64,000 nucleotides of DNA from Ilex aquifolium. Its lineage: Eukaryota; Streptophyta; Magnoliopsida; Aquifoliales; Aquifoliaceae. Where the stretch lies: positions 24,918,390 through 24,982,389 of the forward strand of contig OX637406.1 of NCBI GenBank assembly GCA_951799425.1. Direction: 5' to 3'. Below, piece by piece: positions 38,601 through 45,538 of the stretch (position 1 is the first letter of the stretch; each line of letters begins with the position of its first letter). The translations under genes were made by a program, and so were the position numbers. The notes beneath the pieces are model-generated. The model was not told where the DNA came from, searched no databases, and saw only the letters and a list, made by a program, of their open reading frames with translations.

Positions 38601-38667
38601 GGCAGTTGGAGGGGAACAGCAGGAGGGTGAATCGGAGGTCTCATCATCTAGAGCAATGAGCATGTAA
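7715..38667 (+). CDS. CLPX: ATP-dependent Clp protease ATP-binding subunit CLPX, mitochondrial (15 exons)
   Basis: AAA+ unfoldase that, as a hexamer in the mitochondrial matrix, unfolds substrates and feeds them to the ClpP peptidase. Exons: 7715-8635, 9164-9225, 9390-9478, 9642-9721, 10216-10266, 17348-17422, 17525-17602, 19373-19429, 36489-36559, 36672-36771, 36942-37046, 37757-37819, 37928-38050, 38158-38316, 38590-38667. They sum to 2,112 nt, 703 aa plus TAA, with every phase matching. Seen in the translation: C4 zinc finger (C92, C95, C148, C151), Walker A GPTGSGKT (353-360), GYVG pore loop (386-389), Walker B VYIDE (415-419), RKH loop (462-464), IGF docking motif (501-503), arginine finger in EFIGRFP (R546), sensor 2 in GARGLR (R609). 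An in-frame TAG at 7709-7711 precedes the first ATG; Met13 is an alternative start. All introns are GT-AG except intron 4 (GC-AG). The gene appears intact and functional. Confidence 0.95.
9164..10266 (+). CDS. CLPX: CLPX exons 2-5: Walker A and GYVG pore loop
   Basis: Exon 2 (9164-9225) encodes [15 protein letters not shown]. Exon 3 (9390-9478) encodes an acidic, variable loop and the P-loop start. I placed its start at 9390 (TAG|G), not after the AG at 9340, because only 9390 keeps frame and gives the SGVESG sequence expected at this point. Exon 4 (9642-9721) completes GSGKT and encodes the stretch ending ADATTLTQ. Exon 5 (10216-10266) starts [10 protein letters not shown]. Introns are 164, 163 and 494 bp; the last has a GC donor. 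Confidence 0.93.
9722..10215 (+). other. CLPX intron 4 with GC-AG splice sites
   Basis: Exon 4 must end at CAG (9721), giving ...TTLTQ, and exon 5 at 10216 must begin GCT, giving AGYVGED. The donor is then CAG|GCAAGT, the optimal context for the rare GC-AG class, and the acceptor is TGTGCAG. The only nearby GT (9726) would shift the frame. It carries a short CT repeat (10151-10168) before the acceptor. Confidence 0.88.
11187..11538. mobile_element. MITE with CAAGGATC...GATCCTTG terminal inverted repeats
   Basis: The left end CAAGGATCAAAATATCGTTT (11187 onward) matches the reverse complement of the right end (down to 11538) at all but one of the first 20 or so positions. It is flanked by an 8-bp duplication with one mismatch, TTCCCAGG at 11179-11186 and TTCCAAGG at 11539-11546. 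The 352-bp element has no coding capacity. Its interior is an AT-rich minisatellite built on GAAATATTTGGAAACATTGG-like units (about 11290-11460). The duplication length and TIRs fit a hAT- or Mutator-derived MITE. Confidence 0.82.
12140..12660. other. GC-richer segment of unknown origin in intron 5
   Basis: Base composition here is clearly richer in G and C than the surrounding intron. It contains a 113-codon minus-strand open frame (12515-12174) with no motif I recognise. It could be a fragment of a retroelement, a captured gene piece or an organelle-derived insert; none of these could be shown. It ends at a CCCCGGGGG tract (about 12640-12663). Confidence 0.4.
12640..13139. repeat. Inverted G-tract and C-tract pair
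   Basis: A run of about 15 G plus AGGGG at 12640-12663 is matched about 450 bp later by a C-rich run at 13113-13139 (CCCCCTTCCCCACCCCCCAC and following). On opposite strands these read as similar G-rich sequence, like the inverted ends of an old element. Either could fold as a G-quadruplex. Confidence 0.55.
13190..13870 (+). mobile_element. Copia-like LTR remnant
   Basis: It has the R-U5 texture of a plant Copia LTR: a TATA-like CTATATAAATC at about 13196, then a GTGGTTTTTACCTTG...GTTTTCCATGTAAAAATC block near 13673-13710, then the pre-end phrase TATTCATCCCCCAGTAGG near 13812. No internal genes, primer site or duplicated flank are visible, so this is a solo or truncated LTR and its edges are approximate. 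Confidence 0.45.
14874..16365. mobile_element. MITE with TAGGAAGCACGGATAC-like ends, interrupted
   Basis: The left end TAGGAAGCACGGATACAGAT (14874) is mirrored, with several mismatches, by the right end GTATCTATGCTTCATA (to 16365). Sequence next to both ends is rich in GATAC/ATATC words. The element would be about 676 bp without the 808-bp hAT-like element and its duplication inserted in it. No transposase and no convincing target duplication are seen. Confidence 0.5.
15261..16068. mobile_element. hAT-type non-autonomous element with perfect 8-bp target duplication
   Basis: Flanked by GAAACACC at 15253-15260 and again at 16069-16076. The ends are (C)AGGGGCGGTCCAACCC and, inverted, CAGAGCCGGCCCAACC. 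An 8-bp duplication with CAGGGGCGG-type ends is the signature of plant hAT elements. At 808 bp, AT-rich and without an ORF, it is non-autonomous. A second inner copy of the end motif (AGGGGCGCTAGGCAAAAA on the left, GGGGGCCCTAGGCAATGG on the right) extends the inverted repeats. Confidence 0.88.
17348..19429 (+). CDS. CLPX: CLPX exons 6-8: Walker B, sensor region and RKH pore loop
   Basis: Exon 6 (17348-17422) encodes [20 protein letters not shown] and following residues, containing the Walker B acids D418 and E419. Exon 7 (17525-17602) encodes [20 protein letters not shown] and following residues. Exon 8 (19373-19429) encodes [19 protein letters not shown] with the RKH substrate-gripping loop. 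Intron 6 is only 102 bp. Intron 7 (17603-19372) is 1,770 bp with no recognisable insertion; the long minus-strand open frame at 18249-17758 within it has no motif. Exon 8 ends in phase 0 before the 17-kb intron. Confidence 0.93.
21233..22625 (+). mobile_element. Second LINE copy, plus strand, inserted in the first
   Basis: A 5'-truncated copy of the same L1-like family. It starts at [11 protein letters not shown] (about 21234), continues through [17 protein letters not shown] (21400-21450) and the [10 protein letters not shown] zinc-finger region (22080-22110), and ends ATATCG followed by a poly-A run (about 22618-22624). The same tail motif (TATTGTTTC-TATCG-An) ends the outer copy at 20735. 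Flanks GGACACAGTA (21223-21232) and GGACACAATA (22626-22635) are a target duplication with one mismatch. Removing the insert rejoins the outer LINE reading [11 protein letters not shown]. Confidence 0.88.
23020..23215 (+). mobile_element. Short LTR-like insertion inside the LINE
   Basis: About 196 bp that interrupts the outer LINE's homology. It begins TGTTAGAATATATAG and ends TTTCACA, i.e. TG...CA, with Copia-LTR texture. Flanks ACTGC and ACTAG match only in part. Solo LTR is the best reading. Confidence 0.45.
25470..27014 (-). mobile_element. LTR-like sequence, minus orientation
   Basis: On the minus strand 27014-25696 starts TGTAATGACCCGTATGG and ends GACGTTACA, i.e. TG...CA, about 1.3 kb. 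A polypurine-like AAAGGTGGGGAGTA followed by TGTGACAACCCGACCC occurs at about 25499-25468 and looks like the start of another LTR. No target duplication or coding domain is visible, so family and exact edges are open. 25196-25468 is AT-rich with no feature. Confidence 0.4.
27015..27720. other. Intron sequence without recognised element
   Basis: Nothing codes here. The phrase ATGGGCTGTCATT occurs twice (about 27073 and 27106) on either side of a T-run, resembling a short duplication around a small poly-T insertion. Confidence 0.4.
27730..28199 (-). mobile_element. RTE-type LINE 3' fragment
   Basis: Minus-strand translation from 28199 gives the C-terminal RTE blocks [14 protein letters not shown], then [20 protein letters not shown], then YAPVRKSD. 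These match the characteristic GxECW-xKKxH, RMLRWMCGKTRKD and NAPVRKSD order of plant RTE elements. It is followed by the usual 3' phrase containing TTTTTTGGGGTTAGATACAT (plus sense CCAACTTTTTTGGGG) near 27790. Frameshifts and stops are present. It stops where the Copia LTR begins. Confidence 0.8.
28495..29550 (-). pseudogene. Copia RT and RNase H remnants
   Basis: Blocks on the minus strand, in order: YMDIPPGF, then [19 protein letters not shown] (about 29520-29410), [12 protein letters not shown], where the catalytic YVDD reads YVND (about 29320), then [20 protein letters not shown] (29183-28866), the RNase H core with [20 protein letters not shown], and [11 protein letters not shown] (28752-28495). 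Stops and frame changes separate the blocks. Confidence 0.85.
29561..29873 (+). mobile_element. Tail of a plus-strand Copia element: RNase H end, polypurine tract, LTR
   Basis: Plus-strand reading from 29561 gives [10 protein letters not shown]...[11 protein letters not shown] and a stop, the typical Copia RNase H C-terminus. Then comes a G-rich purine tract (about 29658-29682) and an LTR-like sequence TGTTAGAGTAGTC...GAATTCTATCA (29683-29873). The rest of this element is absent, so it is a truncated remnant inside the minus-strand Copia. Confidence 0.7.
29874..32340 (-). mobile_element. Athila-type Gypsy gag-protease fragment, split by a hAT element
   Basis: Minus strand, from 32340: the end of gag with [15 protein letters not shown] text, then a 296-codon open stretch (32223-31333). 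That stretch has a Gln/Pro-rich region, the [13 protein letters not shown] motif typical of Athila-type elements, and the protease-like [20 protein letters not shown], where the catalytic triad reads DLG. After the hAT insert the reading resumes as [19 protein letters not shown] (about 30598-30530) and continues to [16 protein letters not shown] (30430-30380). RT and later domains are missing. 29874-30170 looks like its decayed continuation. Confidence 0.8.
30606..31332. mobile_element. hAT-type non-autonomous element with perfect 8-bp duplication
   Basis: Flanked by TTAGAGAG at 30598-30605 and 31333-31340. Ends are TAGGGGTGTCGAGCG and, inverted, TAGGGCTGTCAAAATC. Both subterminal regions (30620-30790 and 31150-31320) are dense in AAACGGGT/ACCCGTTT and GTGTCGGGTT words. 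It has no transposase; the short plus ORF inside is not a gene. It lies within the Athila fragment and so is younger than that element. Confidence 0.92.
32341..33503 (+). mobile_element. LTR end, primer-binding site and gag start of a Tat-like Gypsy element
   Basis: About 32341-32905 has LTR texture with GACTAGACCC/GATGCAGAC short repeats (32365-32440). TTTGGTGCCATCTATGAAAACG at about 32908-32929 resembles the TGGCGCCGTCTGTGGGAA-type start after Tat LTRs. Decayed gag follows, ending in the recognisable [13 protein letters not shown]...LPPK (33440-33503), a counterpart of the conserved gag N-terminal phrase of this lineage. Everything after that is missing. Confidence 0.55.
33505..34340 (-). 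mobile_element. LTR-like segment with CTACCGGTAG motifs
   Basis: In minus sense there is a TATA-like TATAAATACCAAAGC near 33690 followed by a CT/AG-rich leader-like stretch toward 33505, consistent with an LTR promoter. The part at 33720-33960 contains several variants of the palindrome CTACCGGTAG, and the part at 34050-34330 is a two-copy tandem repeat. It may be the 5' LTR of the Athila fragment, separated from its gag by the Tat-like piece; that link is inference. Confidence 0.4.
34050..34328. repeat. Two-copy tandem repeat, 139-bp period
   Basis: 34050-34188 and 34189-34328 are near-identical head-to-tail copies, each starting TCAATGTAAAACCTT and containing AAAGCAAGATAAATAAATAA and GATGAATGAT. 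Confidence 0.85.
34340..36040 (-). pseudogene. Copia gag remnant and leader
   Basis: Minus strand 35000-34640 encodes a decayed UBN2-type Copia gag: [17 protein letters not shown], then DLNMEYD-like and FPSLRQAYAYV-like text. Near 34560-34500 there is a zinc-knuckle remnant (RHTKDHC-KLHSRP), with flanking cysteines partly lost. 35050-36040 is leader sequence between gag and the primer-binding site. Within it, 35545-35705 carries about six degenerate CACTGCCGAGG-like units. Confidence 0.65.
36489..38667 (+). CDS. CLPX: CLPX exons 9-15: IGF docking loop, arginine finger, sensor 2, C-terminal tail
   Basis: Exon 9 (36489-36559) encodes [20 protein letters not shown] and the first two bases of an Arg codon completed by exon 10 (36672-36771). 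Exon 10 encodes [19 protein letters not shown] contacts ClpP. Exon 11 (36942-37046) carries [11 protein letters not shown] with the arginine finger, exon 12 (37757-37819) [16 protein letters not shown], exon 13 (37928-38050) [13 protein letters not shown] with sensor 2, exon 14 (38158-38316) the last conserved block, and exon 15 (38590-38667) a Glu/Ser-rich tail ending in TAA at 38665-38667. Introns are 112, 170, 710, 108, 107 and 273 bp, all GT-AG. Confidence 0.95.
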
Positions 38668-39218
38668 CACCGTTACCTCTACAGTCATTATTTTGTACAT
38701 TGTCTCATTTTTCATTACAGTGTAAGAATTATATTTGTAAGTCGTCGTACGTGTTGCTTGTAAAACTGCATAGCTTCTAGTTCAAATTCAATTTAACATA
38801 GGAAATGAAATAAGGAGAGAAAGGAAAATGTAGCGTTCTGATATGATCAGCAGTGTATAGAATGTCTCTTGCGAAAGAGTGTAATTTTACACAATGGTGG
38901 CTCTTGCATTATTACTACTGATCATATTTCCAACAATATATGAGTGGCTTCAGCTGACTTCACTCCTTTACCATATGTGCATTGTAAGTGAACCATTTTG
39001 AGGAGTTGATTTGACATGAACCTGCACTACCACTGATCCTTATATTGTTTTCTAATAAATTTTTTAATATTCGCTGACAATTTACGCTATGCCAATGAGC
39101 AGACTCACTGTGCACTTTCCTGCTCAATGCTTCTTAGATGTGTTGCTCTTTTCAAAGCAGTTCTGAGATTTAATGGATAGTTTGCAGTGTTGGTCCAATC
39201 CACCAGCTTGAATATCTG
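38668..39218 (+). other. CLPX 3' UTR and downstream sequence
   Basis: No further ORF. T-rich sequence just after the stop (38690-38760) is consistent with a plant 3' UTR. No strong AATAAA signal could be singled out, so the transcript end is not placed. Confidence 0.45.
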
Positions 39219-40137
39219 TTATCTGTTATTTATTCTAGTTGCAATTGCAGAAACAGTATTAGGGTTTGTAATAAAAGGAGAAGTGGAAAGAAGGGAAAGG
39301 TAATTATCTATCGTGTAGATTTAGGTTGTCCTACACTCTCTTGCTTATAACTGTGTAGTATTAGGGTAATTACAATATTACCTTACACAAACTAACTTAT
39401 ATCTAATGTATAAAATAAGAACTCTTAACGCTCCACCTCAAGTTGGAGTATACATATTAAAAATGTCCAACTTGGAACATAAACTACTAATGGCGGATCG
39501 AGCCAATGAATTAGTAAGAATATCACCCAGCTAATCACCAGACTTGATTTATGGAATGATGACTTTTTTTCGCATCAAGAGATCTCGAATGAAATGATAA
39601 TCCACCTCAATATGTTTGGTACACTCATGAAGTACCGAATTACTTGTAATGAAAATAGTTGTTTGATTGTCACAATGCACCAAGAGTACATGTTTCAAAT
39701 AGTATGTCTAGTATATACGTTCGCTGGCATAAACTGACACCCTTCTTTTAGCGGACAAACTCAATCCTTAGGAAGTACCGAAAACGACTTGAGTCTTTAG
39801 TATGAAACTGTTTCTCCAAATAACCCTTGAAGTGAGCAATACCATTTGAGTCATTTTCACTGATGATGATGTTATTGACATACACAATAACAATAATAAT
39901 GCCTGTAGAAGACCGACAAGTGAAAATTGAACGATCTGAGGTAGAGCATTGAAATTTAAACTGAAGTACCACAATACTGAACTTATCCAACCAAACATGT
40001 GGTGACTGTTTGAAGCCATACAATGTCTTATTCAAATGACACACTAATTGAGTGGAGCTCCCCAACCCAACTCATGCAAATCAGAGCACTAATAGCCTTC
40101 AAAAGTACTAAATGATACAGTCTTCAAATAAGTGAAT
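39219..40137 (-). mobile_element. Internally deleted Copia element (RT joined to RNase H, plus 3' LTR)
   Basis: Minus strand 40065-39748 encodes CHLNKTLYGFKQSPHVWLDK and IVIVYVNNIIISEND, where YVDD has become YVNN. It continues VCQRTYILDILFETCTLG and then jumps, near 39660, to the RNase H end (TTIFITSNSVLHECTKHIEV, DILTNSLARS). So a block between RT and RNase H is deleted. A purine stretch CAACTTGAGGTGGAGCG (minus sense, about 39450-39434) precedes an LTR-like region 39433-39219. The same layout around CTCAAGTTGGAG occurs in the Copia at 28.35 kb, so the two are related. Confidence 0.75.
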
Positions 40138-40154
40138 AAGCTCTAATACCAAAT

Positions 40155-42074
40155 TGTAAATACTCCGATCCAATTCTATATACATAACGAGCTTTTGTTA
40201 TTAAGCTCACATAGATAAACATAATATAAACGGCTATGGTACAACTCTGTCGTAGACTTATTCCATTCCCACACACGTAAATAAAGCTTATTACAATTTA
40301 CATGTCTCAACAACACTGTTCAACACTTAGATAAAAACCAAGAAAAAATCGGCAGTTCGAATATTCGCGGACTTCCCCGTCAACTGCTAATCTGAAAAAG
40401 GGAAAATAATATAGGGTGATCATCAATAACTCAGTAGAGTAACTCAATTCTAAAGCATACAAGTTTGAAAATAAGCAATTTGACATGATGGGCATCAAAA
40501 CAGTTCATTTCATACATATATAATAGAGGATTAAACGTTGAGCAGAAACAAATAAGTTGAAAACAGTAATACGATCACAATATCAATACACTGCCACATT
40601 GGAGAGCAAATTATCCTAATAAACCACTCAAGGTCGATACGAACCATACAAACCAATCATTTAGGAGACTTGCACCACAAGGAAGATACGCTCCCTAATT
40701 CAATACGATCCAATTCGGTACTCATGTCCGAAGAACAACTGGGCCACCCAGACATTTACGAACTCAATGAAACCCTCTATAGTCTCAACTTGGAACGTAA
40801 AACCTTTGCCAATCGATCCTGTGTGCACTTATATTTTATTCAAAAGGATCCTAGAGTTTTAGTTTCATACAATCAATATGAACTATCACAAAAAACACAC
40901 ATTAAAACCTTAACTGGGTCTGGTGTTGCAAAATAGTGCAAATGACCCAATCATAATTCGAAACTTGTTAGACAATGTAAATAGCATAATTGATAAGTTT
41001 AGAAAGAGCTTGGAAAAACTCACCCATTCTAGAATTGAGAAACCATACCTCATTCCTTCCTTTTCTATTATATTTTTTTTTCTCTTTCCCTCTATTCATT
41101 CTATCCCTCTTAATCATATTTAATATCACATGTAGGGTTCATTTTCAACTTAGTATAGGCGCATTCCATTCAAACCCTACTTGTGTAGTATCTTTATACA
41201 TTTTGTAGGTAACCTTCATTGGTTAAAACAACTCTAACTCAAGTTATATAAATCCAATTTTAACAAAACCTCTGGGAGATGAAAAGAGACTCATAGAGTT
41301 TCACTCCCACCCAAAATCACTAAGTTTGGATGCCAAATAAATGTTCAAAGTAACTCCTAAAACTAGGCATAAGCTCCAGAATTTCAAGTTTCAGCAGGTC
41401 ATAGTCATCTTTTGAAATTCACTATAAATCGATTTTAACTTATTTTTGTACGAAACCAATGGGAAAAGAATACTTAACTAACTTATTTTAAACTCTCCAA
41501 ATTTAAGAATAAAAAATAAACTGTAACATAAGAGTATTACCCTAAATTACCTTCCATTCAAAACATCCAGAACTTTTTTAGCAGGTTAGGGTTAACTTTA
41601 GAAATTCGTAAAAAATCGAGTTTTCATCATTTTTGTGTGAAACCAAAGCCAAATGAACCCTTTGCTAATCTATTGCAAACCCTCATAGTTTAAGAATCAT
41701 AAACTAACTGTGACTCATATAACCAATTACGAAACCACATGCTGTCCAGATTTGCCAGAACAATTTCTATAGACTAGGGTTAATTTTCATAAATCACCAA
41801 AAATAGTATATCTGTTTAACTTGAAACCAAATCTCAAAGAATCATTTTTAAGTTTAGTTTATGATCCCAAAGTTTCAAAATCATTAAAGAATCGTAACTT
41901 ATGACATGAACCAGAATCTCACCTGTTGTTCAAAATTTGCAAGGTGCTTTCTTCTTCTTCTTCTTCTTTCTTCCTTCTTCCTCTCACCCCCAATTTCGTT
42001 TTCAATTTGTTCAATGGTTTATGGGTTGTAATGTAAATTTTTTACTTGTGTATTTTATCACAAAAATACCAACA
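40155..42074 (-). mobile_element. 1.9-kb LTR with primer-binding site, minus orientation
   Basis: On the minus strand it starts TGTTGGTATTTTTGTG (42074) and ends AGTATTTACA (40155), followed by TTTGGTATTAGAGC (40153-40140), a one-base variant of the initiator Met-tRNA primer site. Its own internal region is only about 100 bp before the deleted Copia sequence, so most of the element is gone. Short ORFs within are not genes. The family is probably Gypsy by LTR length, but this is not shown. Confidence 0.6.
41380..41940. repeat. Degenerate tandem repeat, about 3 units of ~170-185 bp
   Basis: Three successive diverged units each contain a CCAGA...GCAGGTTAGGGTTAA-like block, then AAATTCRTAAAAAATCGA-like text, then GAAACCAAWNNCAAA and a AAGTTTAAGAATCAT-like block. 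It lies inside the 1.9-kb LTR. Confidence 0.55.
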
Positions 42075-43946
42075 GGGGAGATTATTAGGATCATATTTGT
42101 AATTGACTAATTTCGTGAAGTCTTTTTGTAAATCTCAACCTGTTCCATGGTCATAATTCTACAATGCCAAAGATCAGAAAGCAACAAATGAAGGAAGGAG
42201 TTCAAGCTAAAATGACACATCAAAAACTCTCCGTATGAACCTTATTCCTTTGGACAAAGGTAATGGCCTTTCATATCTTAGCACCCTTGGTTTAACTTTT
42301 GACCTAGGTTAGGTTAAAATGAAATTGGTGATTAATCTATTAATGACTCCTCGGTGTTCTTCAAAGAAAAGATTTTCTAAACTTTCTTGTGTGTTAGATC
42401 ACATTTTATAATTGACTAATTTCGTGGAGTCCATTGTAAATCTCAACCTTTCTATGGTCATGATGTTATCAAGTTGAAGATCTGGAAACGTCATTGAAGG
42501 GAGGAGATCAAGCTTTAAAGCAACGTCATTCAACCTCAGTATGAATTTTCATGCTTAGGACAAAGTTAATGACCTAGATACCTAAGATGAACCCTTAGTT
42601 ACTTTTAACATAGGATGATTATGATGACTATGGAATTGGAAGCAATTTGTGTATAGGTCTTACATGATTTCAAAAGAAAAGATTTTTTAAACCGATTTTG
42701 CGTTTTGAAATATAGATTGAGCCATTATCGAACTCCTATTGAGCAACACCTTTTAGTGTTCAAGAGGACTAGTTTTTACTTGGTTTTGTGCTGCAAAAAC
42801 TAGTAGGGATCGAGCTATACTCATCAGCCTTGTCTATAGCGGTCTCTTGATGACTTAGGGAATTAGACGGGAAAAGTCCATTGGAGAATAGCACAAAGCT
42901 CGCTCTATGAGCTTGGTCTAGCGGTCGTTCAAGAGTACCACTCAAGAGGTGCTGCTCCTGGACAGGATGAAAATGTGATTCTCATTCTAGAACCAATTGC
43001 CCTCCCGCTGATCGAGTGGTCATTTTCAAAACTGAGTTCTCTTATTTACTAAGACCACATTTATTGCATACATATAAATAGGGAGAGCCTTTCCCACAGC
43101 GAGGTTAAGCCTCTTGTGAGATTTCTAAGAGAGAGAACATTTCTTATACCTTGAGAGCTTCTATCACTAACTTAGATCCCTAAATCCAAAGGCTACTACT
43201 AGAGATTTTACCCAACCTCAAAACTTGGAGTTGAAGATCTTGATGGTTTGACAAACCCATTGGTGTGTGCATACTGGGAATCGTTGGTGTGCCAATGATT
43301 GCTCGAGGCCTAGACAAACCATGTGGTAGGTAGGTCCAAGTGAAGCTACACTAGATGTTGAGGGCCTTTGATGAAGAGACAACAAGGAAATGAGCATCTA
43401 ACCATTGTATTGGTTGAGGTATAAGACTCGAGTACTTGTATGATGACTTAGCGAGTAGTGGGTTAGACTTTGGTGAACTGAGAAGGTTTCCTGTGATTTT
43501 TTTCGAGGGTTTGTTCGCATCAACAAATCACTTGTTTTTTTTATTGTTTATTGTACACACTTGTGATTGTGAGCGCGCACACACACACACACTATGTGTT
43601 TGTTGGAATGATTGTTTGAATATCTATCCATACATAGTTGTGTATTGGGTTTGGAATTTGGGATCGATGTGAGATTGATTGTATTTGAATTAATTGAATA
43701 TTAATTAAAATCAATCGTCGTATTTGGAATTTGTTGTGATGACTAAAGGGGTTCTCACATTAATTACTTTATCTTTGTGAAAAAAGGTAATTGTGGTGGT
43801 TTAGATTTTTAATGGTAATCAATTGTACGTTAAATTGAAAAACATATTCACCCCCTCTAGGTAAAGTGTCTATAGCTCCACATATATAGTCATGCGGAAG
43901 ATTTACATTGGGTTTTCCCTCTTGGAACAATAATTGGTATCAAAGC
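42075..43946 (+). mobile_element. SIRE-type Copia LTR region and primer-binding site
   Basis: TGGTATCAAAGC at 43935-43946 (initiator Met-tRNA primer site) is followed about 100 bp later by a SIRE-type gag start. The region before it is LTR-like, with a TATA box ACATATAAATAGGGAG at about 43073 and a 'CACCCCCTCTAGG' phrase near 43850. The LTR start could not be fixed; 42075 is the limit set by the neighbouring LTR. It contains a (CA)n run at about 43578-43592. Confidence 0.6.
42088..42715. repeat. Diverged tandem duplication, ~315-bp units
   Basis: 42088-42402 and 42403-42715 align end to end through GATCA-ATTT-TAATTGACTAATTTCGTG, GTAAATCTCAACCT, GGACAAAG and AAAGAAAAGATTTT. Divergence of perhaps a quarter of positions indicates an old duplication. 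Confidence 0.7.
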
Positions 43947-44048
43947 GTGGTTGCCCTGAGTCCATAGAAACTAGTAGGCATTTCTTGTTTTTGTTTACTT
44001 ACCTAGTTTGCCTTCAAGAGATCTATAGTTGTTACTAGTTAGTATTCA

Positions 44049-44190
44049 ATGGATTCTCAAAAGGAAGGTGGTTCAATTAGACGACCACCACTCTTCGATG
44101 GATCGAACTTTGCATATTGAAAAGCTCGTATGAGAGCATTTTTTAAATCCATCTGACAAGAGAGTGTGGTTGACCATCCAAGAGGGTTGG
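44049..44190 (+). pseudogene. SIRE-type Copia gag, N-terminal part
   Basis: ATG at 44049 opens MDSQKEGGSIRRPPLFDGSN, the conserved start of SIRE-type gag (DUF4219-like). The next conserved tryptophan is TGA, a premature stop. Reading continues as KARMRAFF and the VWLTIQEGW-like stretch is frame-shifted. It is cut at 44190 by an LTR starting TGTGAGACCTGAG. The rest of the gag resumes near 58620. Confidence 0.75.
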
Positions 44191-44556
44191 TGTGAGACCT
44201 GAGCACGCATACCATGTTATTTCATAAATATTGTGGGTGAAAGTGTAATTTGTTAATATTTGCATGGGGGGTAAAATTATGCTAATTAAACTCTGATAAA
44301 GTAAGTGTATTTTAGTTAAGCAATTGAATTGTTGAATTATGAGGTAGGGGAGAGTATAGGTGAAATTTAGATAGTGCTAGGAATTTATGAGTGATTAAAT
44401 GTGAAAATAAGCAAAACAAGTGGGGGACTTAGTGTAATTATTATAACTTTTGCATGTGACGACACTCGACTGAGTGTAGTCTCTCCAACCAAGCTTAGGG
44501 AAAATATAAAAAGGGGAAAAATGCCTTAGGCGGTGGACAGGAAAGGAAGAGTGACT
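44191..44556 (+). mobile_element. Left part of an LTR-like insertion (start TGTGAGACCTGAG)
   Basis: It interrupts the SIRE gag. It probably belongs with 54991-55933, which has LTR texture (GTGCTCACCCCCTTAGTG...TTTTCAGG near 55640) and lies on the other side of the Athila element. The true right end was not found; joining the two parts is inference. Confidence 0.4.
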
Positions 44557-45538
44557 TGATTTAAATCATACACCCAAGTATAAGTGGTCAAATTGTAGTA
44601 TTACTTGGTTAAGTCCGAGGTCGAACCCACATGGAGCTTTTTGTTGGAATTCAAAAATAGAAAATGTAAGATTGTCCTGCACGTAGTGTGCTTTAAAATA
44701 GCTTGTGGTGTAAACTTAGAATTGACAGACAAATACTTAAACTAAATTTTTGATAACAATAATTAAAAAGCTACTCCTTAGTTCGGGGATCCAACGCGCG
44801 TTACACTGCTCGATTATGAAAATGCCACCTTACAACAATTAACTCCTATTTTAATAGAAAGTTAACTGGTAGGTTTGATGTATAAATTGAACCATATCAC
44901 AACAACTGATTAGGTTAGGCGGAAGGTCTATGTACCACACATCAACCAAATAACCCTAGTAAACCTGAAGGAGAACCATTTAAAAGATTTACTTTAGTTA
45001 TTCGATCGGCAGGTTAATGATTCAATGACGAAGAAATTCTGGTTTATGTATTGAATCAAAAGCATTAGTTATGGCGAGATTTAACCCTTCTATAACCAAT
45101 CTCCTGACTGTTACATAAAACCCAATTACATGCATCATTGCATCATACATGAAGTACGTAATAACTTATAGATAGAATGGTATACAACAGTAAGCTTTGC
45201 TCGATGTTCATAACCATGAACATATAGTAATAATAACCATCCATCAATTAAGGGAGGTATAATCATTACCGCATAAATAAAACATCGGCATTTTCATAAC
45301 ACAAACACCATTACACATGTTTTCAATCTTCACTAAAGAGTACAAACAGACTACTCAGATTTCATTGCTATAGACGAGCAAGAAGGATGATGTAATCTCA
45401 TTACAACAAAAAATAAAATACAATAAATCCTTCCCTGAGGAATAGTTGAAACACCACCACTCTTATTGTCAGCTAGGGCACAAAAGTGAGAGAGGTTCAA
45501 CCCTCCAAGTAGAAAGGATGAAAAAGAAATGTAGAAGG

